From positions 868,001 to 932,000 of the forward strand of contig NZ_CP163520.1 in the NCBI RefSeq assembly GCF_041080675.1: a stretch of 64,000 nt of DNA. Reading direction: 5' to 3'. Position 1 is the stretch's first letter; every line of letters starts with the position of its first letter. The notes below the pieces were generated by a model. The model made no database searches, had not been told where the DNA came from, and saw nothing but the letters and a program-made list of their open reading frames with translations. Positions 48,297-56,351 of this stretch are shown here, piece after piece. Both the position numbers and the translations under genes were made by a program. Source of the DNA: Streptomyces sp. cg36. GTDB lineage: Bacteria > Actinomycetota > Actinomycetes > Streptomycetales > Streptomycetaceae.

Positions 48297-50843
48297 CTAA
48301 CTCTGGGGATGGCGCAAGGTGGTCACCCGCAGCTGCGGGTCCGCGGCTATCTCGGCCTCGGTGAACCGCTCGGTGACCCACTTGCCGGCCGCGAACAGCC
48401 GTGTCTGGTCGGTGTAGTGGGGCGAGCGGGGATTGACGGACTCGCCGTACGTGAGCAGGGTGCGGGTGCGCGGTCCGGTGGCGGTGAGCTCGACGGCCAT
48501 GACGAAGCTGGAGCCCGCCGCGTAGTCCCGGGGCGAGGCGGGGGCGGTGCCGCCGGAGCCGCCCGACGTCGGCGTGGCGGCGACGACGTTGAAGCAGCCC
48601 TCCGCGCCCCAGCAGCCGGGCAGGGGTATCCCCGCCCATCGCTGGACCCTGCCGATGGGGGCGTCCAGCGCGATCCCGTCGCGGTGGAACCTCTGCACCG
48701 CGTCCGCGAGCGCCCGCCGCACCTGCGGATCGTCCCCGTTCAGCCCGCGCGGGGTGGTGAGCGGCTGGGCCGGGTCGTAGGCGACCCGCCACCACTGGTG
48801 CGGGCCGCCCAGGGTGACCCCGACGCGGAACGCCTGCCACAGCGCGGCCCCCTTGCTGTCGGCGTCGTCCCGGGTGTTCCACGCGGCCAGCGCGTCGCAG
48901 GCGGCCCGTACGTCGACCTCCGTCCCGTCGGTCGCGGTGAGGACGGGGTGGGCCCGGCACATCGCCACCGCGTCGTCGCGGCCGAGCTCGGCGGTGTGGT
49001 TGCGGTTGCCGAGCATGGCCGCCTGGAGCGTGGGCAGGGTGAAGCCCGGTGCGCCGAGTCCGTCGGTGCCGTCGCGCCGCTCCGCGATCATCCCCAGCCC
49101 CAGCTGGGCCCGGGAGCCGATCTGGGCGCTGGTCCGGAACATCTTCGGATATCCGGTGAGGGGCGCGCCCGCGTTGGTGAGGTAGGGGTTGTTGTTGGAG
49201 TTGGCCACGTAGTCGGCGCGGGTCAGCTCGGGCTGTTGCCCGGGGCCGAAGACACCGGGCACGACCGCGTCCTTGTCGCTGCCCCAGTCGCAGCCGGCCG
49301 TCGAGCCGTCCAGCACCGCGGGCAGATCCCCGTCTCCGGGCAGGGAACACCGTTCGAGCTGGGCGTCCGTGACGTGCGGGACGAGAGAGGAGTCGATGAA
49401 GTACGCGGATCCGCCGGTGTCGGTGGCGATCGTGTACGTCCAGGGGATGCCCTGGTAGGTGCGGTGGGCCCGCTGCAGCTCGGCCAGGGACTGTGAAGTG
49501 CCCATCGCCAGCCACTCGTTCATCGAGCGGAGGTTGTCGGCACTGGCGTCACGCAGCGCGTACGCCTCGGTGGCCGTCCAGCCGTCGGCCAGGACCGGGC
49601 CGTAGCGGGTGGAGTAGAGCGTGCGCACGGTGGTGGACGGTCTGCCGTCGGCGCCCCGGACCGTGACCGGTACCGTCCGGCGGGTCATGGGCACGGTCTT
49701 GCCGTCGACCACATAGCTGGTGGGGTCCCCGGGGGCCAGCCGGAGCCGGTAGAGGGAGGCGTGGTCGGCGTAGCTCGTCGTGTGCGTCCAGGCCAGCTTG
49801 GCGGTGTGGCCGATCTCGACGACGGGTGTGCCGTAGATTCCGGCGCCCGCGACGTCCAGCACGCCCGGGATCGTCAACTGCACCTGGTAGAGGCGGCTGT
49901 TGCCGATCCATGGGAGGTGGGGGTTGGCCAGCAGCATCCCGGTCCGGTCGGCGGTGGCCTCGCGGCCCAGCGCCCAGCCGTTGCTGCCCAGGTCGCTCCG
50001 GCGGCTGGAGACCTGGTCCGCGGAACCGGCTCCCGGACTCGCGCCCGGCGCGACGACCGCTCGCGGCCCGGCCTTCGGGAGGCCCTTGACCGACGCCGGT
50101 CCCGCGCCCGGCGGTCGCGCGGTGGCGATGGCCTCCTTCATCCCTCCCGTGGCCGCCACGCCGTTGACGTCGTAGACGACGTTCCAGATGTCGAGCGCGC
50201 TGATCGGGCCGACCCAGGGCTTGCCCTGGCAGGTCGGGTCCGGCAGCCGGTCCACGCCCGTGTCGTGCAGATAGCGGTTGTATCCGGCCGCGTACCCCTC
50301 GACCATCCGGCGCAGTTCGGGTGTGGGGCCGAGCGGTGCGGGGCGGTGCAGCAGCCGCTGGACCGTACCGGCCCGGCGCAGTCCCTGCTGGTAGGTGTCA
50401 CTGGCGAGGTTGGGGGTGCCGTCGGCGGTGGTCGCCGCGGCGCCCCAGTAGGCGGAGCGCTCTCCGCGCAACGTGACGATCTCGTCGGCCAGTTGGCAGA
50501 GGTTGTCCTGGGCGAACACGTATCCGTACCCGTATCCCAGGCTCGCGTGGTCGGGTGCCAGGATGTGCGGGATTCCGTATTCGGTGCGGCGGATCCGCGC
50601 CGTGTACCCGTGCCCGCTCACGGTCCTGCCGTCCGGGGCGGAGGCGGCAGCGGGAACAGAGGCGGAAGAGGGGGCGGCGACAGCGGTGGCCCCCGGTGAC
50701 AGCGCCGCCACCACCGCCGTCAGACACAGCGCGACGCGCCCGAGCCGCGCGGCCCCACCACCGCCCGGACCGGGGCGTGTTGGCAGTGCCGCCGGACTCC
50801 TCGACGGGCCGTTCAGGTATCTCCACATCCATGATCCAGACAT
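48297..50843 (-). CDS. secreted Ntn-hydrolase acylase (penicillin/aculeacin acylase, PvdQ type)
   Basis: An 848-residue precursor. A signal peptide ends near TAVAAPSSA; the alpha chain (about 60-230; RRTEYGIPHILAPDHASLGYGYGYVFAQDNLCQ in family pattern, for example YGIPHI and GYVFAQDN) is followed by a spacer and the nucleophile Ser in DLGSNGWALG, where self-cleavage frees the beta chain. Other active-site pieces are LLANPHLPW and ANSNNNPYLTN. Relatives remove fatty acyl chains from aculeacin-type lipopeptides or acyl-homoserine lactones. The ATG at 50843 is chosen; M at 50828 is possible. No clear ribosome binding site. Confidence 0.92.
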   Translation of the reverse strand: MSGSWMWRYLNGPSRSPAALPTRPGPGGGGAARLGRVALCLTAVVAALSPGATAVAAPSSASVPAAASAPDGRTVSGHGYTARIRRTEYGIPHILAPDHASLGYGYGYVFAQDNLCQLADEIVTLRGERSAYWGAAATTADGTPNLASDTYQQGLRRAGTVQRLLHRPAPLGPTPELRRMVEGYAAGYNRYLHDTGVDRLPDPTCQGKPWVGPISALDIWNVVYDVNGVAATGGMKEAIATARPPGAGPASVKGLPKAGPRAVVAPGASPGAGSADQVSSRRSDLGSNGWALGREATADRTGMLLANPHLPWIGNSRLYQVQLTIPGVLDVAGAGIYGTPVVEIGHTAKLAWTHTTSYADHASLYRLRLAPGDPTSYVVDGKTVPMTRRTVPVTVRGADGRPSTTVRTLYSTRYGPVLADGWTATEAYALRDASADNLRSMNEWLAMGTSQSLAELQRAHRTYQGIPWTYTIATDTGGSAYFIDSSLVPHVTDAQLERCSLPGDGDLPAVLDGSTAGCDWGSDKDAVVPGVFGPGQQPELTRADYVANSNNNPYLTNAGAPLTGYPKMFRTSAQIGSRAQLGLGMIAERRDGTDGLGAPGFTLPTLQAAMLGNRNHTAELGRDDAVAMCRAHPVLTATDGTEVDVRAACDALAAWNTRDDADSKGAALWQAFRVGVTLGGPHQWWRVAYDPAQPLTTPRGLNGDDPQVRRALADAVQRFHRDGIALDAPIGRVQRWAGIPLPGCWGAEGCFNVVAATPTSGGSGGTAPASPRDYAAGSSFVMAVELTATGPRTRTLLTYGESVNPRSPHYTDQTRLFAAGKWVTERFTEAEIAADPQLRVTTLRHPQS

Positions 50844-51092
50844 GCGACCAGCCTGCCCGGCGAGGCGGCCGGGGCACATCGGCCCACGGGTAGAAGTCCG
50901 GGTCCAGATGTGGCTCCAAGGATGTACACCCTGGGGCGGATCAGCCGTCCACCCACGGGTCGACGGCGGTCGAGCGAACGGGAGTTGCCGTGCGGCACAC
51001 CTCAAGTGGCACGGCCCCCCGCCCCAGCGGGCACACACCGCGCGCCGCGCCCCGGGCCGCCCGCCCACCCGCCCACGCCTCAGACGCACGCC

Positions 51093-51443
51093 TCAGACGC
51101 AGGCGTGGTCGAGCAGTCCGGCCCAGGTGCGCGGCCCCACGAGTCCGTCCACCTCGTGTCCCCGGTAGCCGCACGCGTACTGGAAGGTCTTCACGGACTT
51201 GGTCGTGCCGCTGCCGAAGATGCCGTCGACGTGGGTGCTGATGCCCTGATCGGTGAGCTTCTGCTGGAGGTACCGGACGCAGGTGCCCCGGTCGCCCTGC
51301 GAGAGGAACGGCCTGGTCTGCGCGCATCCGGCCGCCCGTGGGGCCGCACCGGGCGCCGCCTCGGCCGGGGCGAGCGCGCCCGCGCCGCCCAGGAGGCCGG
51401 CGGCGACGAGGGCGACGGCGAGGATGCGTGGCTGCTGCTTCAT
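51093..51443 (-). CDS. small secreted peptidoglycan-binding protein
   Basis: A 116-residue exported protein with a signal peptide (KQQPRILAVALVAAGLL ending near AEAAP) and one PGBD-1 domain (SQGDRGTCVRYLQQKL then DGIFGSGTTKSVKTFQ). Three Cys pairs or partners suggest a disulfide-braced fold. No catalytic domain is attached, so it may just bind cell wall or act as an inhibitor or adaptor. GGGGGAGAA before the ATG at 51443 fixes the start; the longer frame is a shadow. Confidence 0.88.
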   Translation of the reverse strand: MKQQPRILAVALVAAGLLGGAGALAPAEAAPGAAPRAAGCAQTRPFLSQGDRGTCVRYLQQKLTDQGISTHVDGIFGSGTTKSVKTFQYACGYRGHEVDGLVGPRTWAGLLDHACV

Positions 51444-51651
51444 GGGTTCTCCCCCTGACGGGTGGCCGCGTGCCCGGAGGCGGGTCGCGGGGTTCCGGCG
51501 GCGCGTGGATGCGCCGCCGGAACGCCAACCTAGGAAGAGCACCCGCCCCGGGTCGTCGGACGGTGGATGGAGATGCGTCCTCCACCCAGGGCGGTACCGG
51601 GCCGCTCCGCTCCACCCCGCGCGGCAGGCCGGAGCGGAGACCGAGCCTCGA

Positions 51652-52410
51652 TCAGCCGCGCGCGGAGCGGCTGTTGCGGATCGCGACCGCGGCGGCGGCG
51701 AGCCCGAGGACGCCGACGACGAGCCCGGCGATGCCGAGCCCCCGGGCCGTCGAGTCGCTGTCGGACGCCTTGGACCCGGCGGCGGACGGGGCCGTGGAGA
51801 CGGCCGGTGCCGGGGCTCCCGGCTTGCCCGACGCCTGCGGCGACTGCTCGGACGTGGCCGCGCCCAGGTGCAGTACGGGCGCCGGGTTGGCCGGTTCGTC
51901 CTGGCCCGGCTTGCTCTCGTCGATCCAGCGGGCGACCTTGCCGTCCGAGTACGTCTGGAGCGTCTTGAAGGTCAACTCGTCGGCGTCGTCCGGGAGCTGG
52001 CCGTAGGCGACGTGGAAGTCCTGGTACTGGCCGGGCTTGATCGCGCCGCCGGTCCAGGTGATCTGCGAGACGGCCTCGCTGATCGTGCCGTCGTCGGTCT
52101 TGACCGGGGTCTTCAGCTTGGTGGTCGTCACCTGCGCGGTCCAGCCCGCCTCGGGCGTGACCAGCAGGGAGAGCACCGGGTGGTCGACGGGCACGACCAC
52201 CTCGACCTTGGTGGTGCTCGCCCCGCTCTCCTCGTTGGGGACGCGGAAGGTCAGGACGCCGTCCGTGGCGCCCTTCGCCGCGTTCTCGGCGTGGACGGTG
52301 ACGTGCGCGGACGCCGTGGCCCCGGCGCCGAGCAGCGCGGCGGCCGTGGCGGCGGTGACGACGGCGGACCGGCGCAGGGCGCGCCGGAGCGTACGGGGGT
52401 GCTGGAACAT
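51652..52410 (-). CDS. ycnI: YcnI-family (DUF1775) copper-associated protein
   Basis: A 252-residue exported protein. The signal peptide ends ATASA and the mature chain begins HVTVHAENAAKG, so the new N-terminal His can bind copper as in YcnI. The DUF1775 domain spans about 32-165 (TFRVPNEES, WTGGAIKPGQYQDF). A Pro/Ala/Ser linker and a C-terminal membrane helix (LGIAGLVVGVLGLAAAAVAI) anchor it. The YcnI family acts in copper acquisition or tolerance. GGAG precedes the ATG at 52410. Its start overlaps the upstream His-rich membrane gene. Confidence 0.92.
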   Translation of the reverse strand: MFQHPRTLRRALRRSAVVTAATAAALLGAGATASAHVTVHAENAAKGATDGVLTFRVPNEESGASTTKVEVVVPVDHPVLSLLVTPEAGWTAQVTTTKLKTPVKTDDGTISEAVSQITWTGGAIKPGQYQDFHVAYGQLPDDADELTFKTLQTYSDGKVARWIDESKPGQDEPANPAPVLHLGAATSEQSPQASGKPGAPAPAVSTAPSAAGSKASDSDSTARGLGIAGLVVGVLGLAAAAVAIRNSRSARG

Positions 52411-53183
52411 GGTGGGAACTCCGTACCGTTGATCGGGATGGGTTGACGACAGGTCGGATACGGGTTCCGGTGGGGCGGGCCGCGCCGGGAGACGGCGTGG
52501 CGCAGCAACGCCTGCCGTGAGGGCCGCACGGCGGCGGCGCGGACGAGCGGTACGGGACCGGCGCTCTCGGTCGGCGGCGCCCCCGACCACCAGGCCGCCA
52601 GGCCGGGGACGAGCGCGACCGCCCGCCGCAGCAGCCCCCACAGCGCGGCCTCGCCGCGCCACATCCACCAGGAGGCGGCGAGCGCGGCGATGAAGTGCGT
52701 GAGGGTGGCGTGCGGGACCACGGGATGGGTCAGAGCGGTGTGGTGCAGACCCATGTGGGCGGTGAGGCTGTGGTGCGGGCCCACATCGGCCAGGTGGGCC
52801 GCATGCGCCGAGGGGGTCGCATGGACCGAGTGCGCCGCATGCGCCGAGTGGGCCGCGGAAGAGTGTCCGGGGGACGCGCTCCGCCCGCCGGCGGCAATGG
52901 CCCGCTGACGCCCGCCCTGAGCGCTGCCCCGCGCGCACGCCACCGCGAACACGCCGTGCAGGGCGGCCTGGACGGTGAGCGTGGCGCCGAGGATCCCCGG
53001 CAGCCTCCGCTCGCGCGGGCGGGTCAGGAGCGCCGCGCCGAAGACGCCCGCGAGTCCGCCGCCGTACGCCCACAGCGGCGGCGCGGCGCCGGTCGCCAGG
53101 ACGTGGCCGACGGCGGCGAGTGCGACGCACACGGCGGCGAACACCGCCGCGCGCAGCACCCGCACCGCACCCGAGGCCCTCAT
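52251..53183 (-). CDS. His-rich membrane protein upstream of ycnI, with frayed 3' end
   Basis: A 310-residue open frame. Residues 1-95 hold three membrane helices (VLRAAVFAAVCVALAAVGHVL and following), residues 110-160 are packed with His (AHAAHSVHATPSAHAAH, HHSLTAHMGLHHTA) and a last helix follows (FIAALAASWWMWRGEAALWGLL). The His-rich part likely binds copper, matching the ycnI neighbour. The reading frame runs 160 bp into ycnI with a tail that looks like read-through sequence, so the natural stop may have been lost by a frameshift near 52450, or a sequencing error may be present. The ATG at 53183 has a weak ribosome binding site. Confidence 0.7.
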   Translation of the reverse strand: MRASGAVRVLRAAVFAAVCVALAAVGHVLATGAAPPLWAYGGGLAGVFGAALLTRPRERRLPGILGATLTVQAALHGVFAVACARGSAQGGRQRAIAAGGRSASPGHSSAAHSAHAAHSVHATPSAHAAHLADVGPHHSLTAHMGLHHTALTHPVVPHATLTHFIAALAASWWMWRGEAALWGLLRRAVALVPGLAAWWSGAPPTESAGPVPLVRAAAVRPSRQALLRHAVSRRGPPHRNPYPTCRQPIPINGTEFPPCSSTPVRSGAPCAGPPSSPPPRPPRCSAPGPRRPRTSPSTPRTRRRAPRTAS

Positions 53184-53394
53184 GATGACCGGATCATGCC
53201 ATCCTCCGGCGCGGGAGTGGGGGCGCTTCGGCCGAACGCGCCCGGCGGGGGCCGCGCTTCGGGCCGGAACCCCTCGTCGTGCTCCCGTCGTCACTCCCAG
53301 GGCGGTGCGGCGCGCGGCCGGTGTTGAGCGCGCATTCATGGCCCGCTTATCGCGACCCGCTGGAATGTGTGTCCCGGGAGGAAGGGGGCTGCGG

Positions 53395-54117
53395 GTGAAC
53401 AGGTCGGCCGGAGAGGCGTCCGAGGAGCGGCCGGAACGCGGGCGCGGGGTGCTGGAGGGCGCCTTCGCCCTGCTGGAGACCCTGGAGGACGAACAGGAGG
53501 CGGGGCTGACGGCGCTGGCGGCGGCGACCGGGCTGCCCAAGACGACGGCCCACCGGCTCCTTGAGCAGCTGACCGAACTGGGCGCGGTCGAGCACCACGG
53601 CCGCCGCTACCGCATCGGGCCCCGAATGCTGCGGCTGGGGCGGGGGAGCCGGCCGCACCCGGGGCTGCGGGCCGCGGCGGACGGCCCGATGCGGCGCCTC
53701 GCGGGGACGACCGGCGCGGGCATCTGCTTCTGCGTGCTGCGCGAGGGCCGTACGCTGGCGGCCCTCACCGTCCCCGGCATGGTGGACGAGCTGGGCTCGC
53801 TGCACGCGGGGGCGAGCTGGCCGTGGACGACCGCCGCCGGGAAGCTGCTGGTGGCCACGCGCCCCGATCTGCCGCTGAACCCGGTCACCGACGCCTGGCG
53901 GCGGGAGGCGTCGGCGATCCGCGACCACGGGGTGGCGGTGGACCGGGAGGGGCTGGTGCCGGGCGTGTGCTGTGTGGCGGTGCCCGTGACGCTCGGGCGG
54001 GGCCGTGTGGTGGGGGCGCTGTGCGCGATGGTCGACCCGGCGTACGACCTGAAGGGCCTGGTCCGGTCGGTCACCCAGGCGGGGCTCACGGTCAGCGCGG
54101 GTCTGCGCAGGCCCTGA
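53395..54117 (+). CDS. IclR-family regulator
   Basis: A 240-residue regulator. An N-terminal winged helix (about 15-85; LTALAAATGLPKTTAHRLLEQL) is joined to an IclR effector domain (about 90-235; GAGICFCVLREGRTLAAL, WPWTTAAGKLLVA). These proteins usually control aromatic or short-chain acid catabolism. GGAGGAAGGGGG precedes the GTG at 53395. It is divergent from the His-rich membrane gene, and its last 26 bp overlap the 3' end of the next gene on the other strand. Confidence 0.9.
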   Translation: MNRSAGEASEERPERGRGVLEGAFALLETLEDEQEAGLTALAAATGLPKTTAHRLLEQLTELGAVEHHGRRYRIGPRMLRLGRGSRPHPGLRAAADGPMRRLAGTTGAGICFCVLREGRTLAALTVPGMVDELGSLHAGASWPWTTAAGKLLVATRPDLPLNPVTDAWRREASAIRDHGVAVDREGLVPGVCCVAVPVTLGRGRVVGALCAMVDPAYDLKGLVRSVTQAGLTVSAGLRRP

Positions 54118-54838
54118 CCGGCGGGCCGGTTCCGCCCGGCGGCGGGCCGAGGTGCGGCCCGACCCTGATGTCGGTGCCCCGCTCGGGCAGCTCCTCGTAC
54201 CACTGGGCGAGGAGCTCCTCGCGGTCCCGGCGGGCGGTCCACCGGTCCGGCCGCCCGGCGAACCGCACGCCGCCGCGAGCGGGAGCGCGGTGGTCCGGCG
54301 GGTCCTCGTGGACGAGGTGGAGGCCGCACCGGTAGAGCCGCAGCTGCCAGGAGCGCACCCGGCCGTAGTAGGCGATGCGGACCGGCCGGGTGGCGCTGGG
54401 GTTGGTCAGGGTGCGCAGGGTGTGCGGCCCGCCCGGCGGCGGGGCGGTGGTGAGGGTGACCCGGTGTTCCAGGTCGGCGCGGGCGGCGGCCCGGCGGATG
54501 GCGGACCGTACGCGCTGCAGGCTGCGGGCCGCGCACCAGGCTTCGATGTCCGCCCCGTCGGGACCGGCGACCGGGCCGCCGGCCGGGTCGGCCGGGGCGC
54601 CCCACTCCTCCCGCAGGAGGCGGACGAACTCCCGCTCCCCCGGCTCGGCGCCCGACCCGGCCCGTTCCCGGTGGGCGACCGCGATCTCGCCGAGCGGCGC
54701 CAGCGTGACCTCGGTGATCAGCGGCCCCTGTGCGGTCGCGCCCGGCACCAGCTCCAGCCGTACGCGGGTCACCGCGCGCAGCCCGCCCCCGACCGGCAGC
54801 GAGGCGGTGAGCAGCAGTGGCGTGGACGGAACGGTCAT
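54092..54838 (-). CDS. hypothetical protein, 248 residues
   Basis: A 248-residue soluble protein with no signal peptide. Beta-type N-terminus (TPLLLTASLPVGGGLRAVTRVRLELV), a helical middle rich in Ala and Arg, and a C-terminal part with LRLYRCGLHLVHEDPPDHRAP. I do not recognise a family. Codon use is normal. No good ribosome binding site stands before the ATG at 54838 except GGGGGA slightly upstream. It converges on the IclR gene with overlapping ends. Confidence 0.7.
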   Translation of the reverse strand: MTVPSTPLLLTASLPVGGGLRAVTRVRLELVPGATAQGPLITEVTLAPLGEIAVAHRERAGSGAEPGEREFVRLLREEWGAPADPAGGPVAGPDGADIEAWCAARSLQRVRSAIRRAAARADLEHRVTLTTAPPPGGPHTLRTLTNPSATRPVRIAYYGRVRSWQLRLYRCGLHLVHEDPPDHRAPARGGVRFAGRPDRWTARRDREELLAQWYEELPERGTDIRVGPHLGPPPGGTGPPVRACADPR

Positions 54839-54926
54839 GGCGGTCCCCCTGCCTGGACGGGGAGCGGTGGACGGCCGCCGCCGCCCGCGACGATCACCAC
54901 CCTGCCCCGGCGGATCACCGCCGTGC

Positions 54927-54957
54927 CACCTCTGTTCCGCTCAGCGGAACAGAGGTG
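54927..54957 (-). terminator. perfect 14-bp hairpin after the esterase gene
   Basis: CACCTCTGTTCCGC (54927-54940) pairs perfectly with 54944-54957, leaving a 3-nt loop. It lies 18 bp after the esterase stop on the minus strand, so a terminator is likely. Its lower GC and exact symmetry also allow a protein-binding site for the next gene downstream. Confidence 0.7.
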
Positions 54958-54975
54958 CCGGGGAGCGGCGGCGGG

Positions 54976-56088
54976 TCAGGACGACGGGGTGGGGCCCTCG
55001 ATCTGCCGGCTGATCCACTCCATGCTGCTGTCGTCCATGCCCTTCACATAGGTCACCGCGTTGTGCCGGCCGCCCTGGATGACCTCCAGGTGGGTGTGGA
55101 TGGGGCCCTTGTTCCCGTAGGTGGCGATGTATTTGTCGACCTTGGGGATGACGGACGACTCCTTCGTCCCGTACTGGAAGGCGAGGTAGACGTCCGGGCC
55201 CTTGGCGGCGATCAGGTGCTTGGAGAGGACCTCGGGGTTGTTCTCGGCCTTCTCCTTGGGGTGGCCGTTCCACAGCGGGGAGTCGGGGACGATGTCCGGG
55301 CCGGAGGCGATGACGGCCTTGAACTTGTCCGGGTGCTTCAGCACGGCCTTCAGGCCCGCGAAGCCGCCGGAGGAGGAGCCCATGAAGGCCCAGCCGTCGC
55401 GCGACTTGATCGTGCGGAAGTTCTGCCGCATGAGGTCGGGGACGTCCTCGGTGAGCCAGGTGCCCATCTTGGGCTGGCCGGGGATGTCGCTGCCGTCCCA
55501 GTAGAGGCCGCCGTCGTCGGGCTTGGGGTTGAGCACCGGCATGGCCAGCAGGAACGGTTTTCCCTTGCCTTCGTCGGCCCACTTGGAGATGGACGACTCC
55601 AGCTTGAGGCTGTTGTCCATCCAGTAGTTGTTGGGGAAGCCGGGGCCGCCGGGCAGCGCGATCAGGACGGGGAAGCCGCTCTTCTCGTACTTGGGGTCGT
55701 CGTACTGCTTGGGCGCCCACACCCACACCTTGCCGGTGAAGCCGGACTTCTTGCCGGTGATCTTCACTACGCCGACGTGCGTCCCGTCGCCGAGCGTGCT
55801 GGAGATCTTGAAGTTCGCGGCCGGTCCGGTGGGCATCAGCGTCTTGGAGTCGGCCGGCTGCTGCTGCGGCCCGCCGCCCCGGTTGTCGATCTTGCCGTAC
55901 GAGATCGGGTCGCCCTTGTCGGTGAAGGGCGGTATCTCGAAGTAGCTCATCACGGGCCAGGCGATCGCCCCCAGCAGCCCGACGACCACCAGCCCCAGCA
56001 CCCACCGGCGGGCCTTGGAAGCACGGCGGTGGCCCCGCGACTGGTAGGTCCCCGGGGCGTTCGCGCTCCGGGTGGGCGTGTGCGACAT
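54976..56088 (-). CDS. membrane-anchored alpha/beta hydrolase (esterase D-type)
   Basis: A 370-residue protein with a basic N-terminus, one membrane helix (RWVLGLVVVGLLGAIAWPV, about 35-53) and an external esterase domain. The nucleophile elbow is GSSSGGFAG (about residue 230), LALPGGPGF-type oxyanion residues read LPGGPGFPN, and the catalytic His is in IQGGRHNAVTY. Relatives include mycolyl-transferase-like and trehalose esterase folds, so a cell-envelope substrate is plausible. GGAGCC precedes the ATG at 56088. Substrate not predictable. Confidence 0.88.
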   Translation of the reverse strand: MSHTPTRSANAPGTYQSRGHRRASKARRWVLGLVVVGLLGAIAWPVMSYFEIPPFTDKGDPISYGKIDNRGGGPQQQPADSKTLMPTGPAANFKISSTLGDGTHVGVVKITGKKSGFTGKVWVWAPKQYDDPKYEKSGFPVLIALPGGPGFPNNYWMDNSLKLESSISKWADEGKGKPFLLAMPVLNPKPDDGGLYWDGSDIPGQPKMGTWLTEDVPDLMRQNFRTIKSRDGWAFMGSSSGGFAGLKAVLKHPDKFKAVIASGPDIVPDSPLWNGHPKEKAENNPEVLSKHLIAAKGPDVYLAFQYGTKESSVIPKVDKYIATYGNKGPIHTHLEVIQGGRHNAVTYVKGMDDSSMEWISRQIEGPTPSS

Positions 56089-56351
56089 CAGATGGCTCCG
56101 GCTTTGGTTCTGCCCCGCGGGGCGCAGCGGTCGTGTTCCGCCTCCGGGGATGGACAAAGCCGGTGCAAGGGTTCCAAATTTGCCAAACCGTGATCAACAC
56201 TTGACGGTCGGCGGACCCTGGCCGGAGCCCGGCCCCGACGCCCTGCGGCACACAGGGCGCCGGGTGATCCGGAGGCCGCGCCGGGCTCCTGGAGCCTGTC
56301 CTCGCCCCCGCCGTGCGCCCGGAGCGCGGGCGGGGGTGCGGGAGGCAGGTC

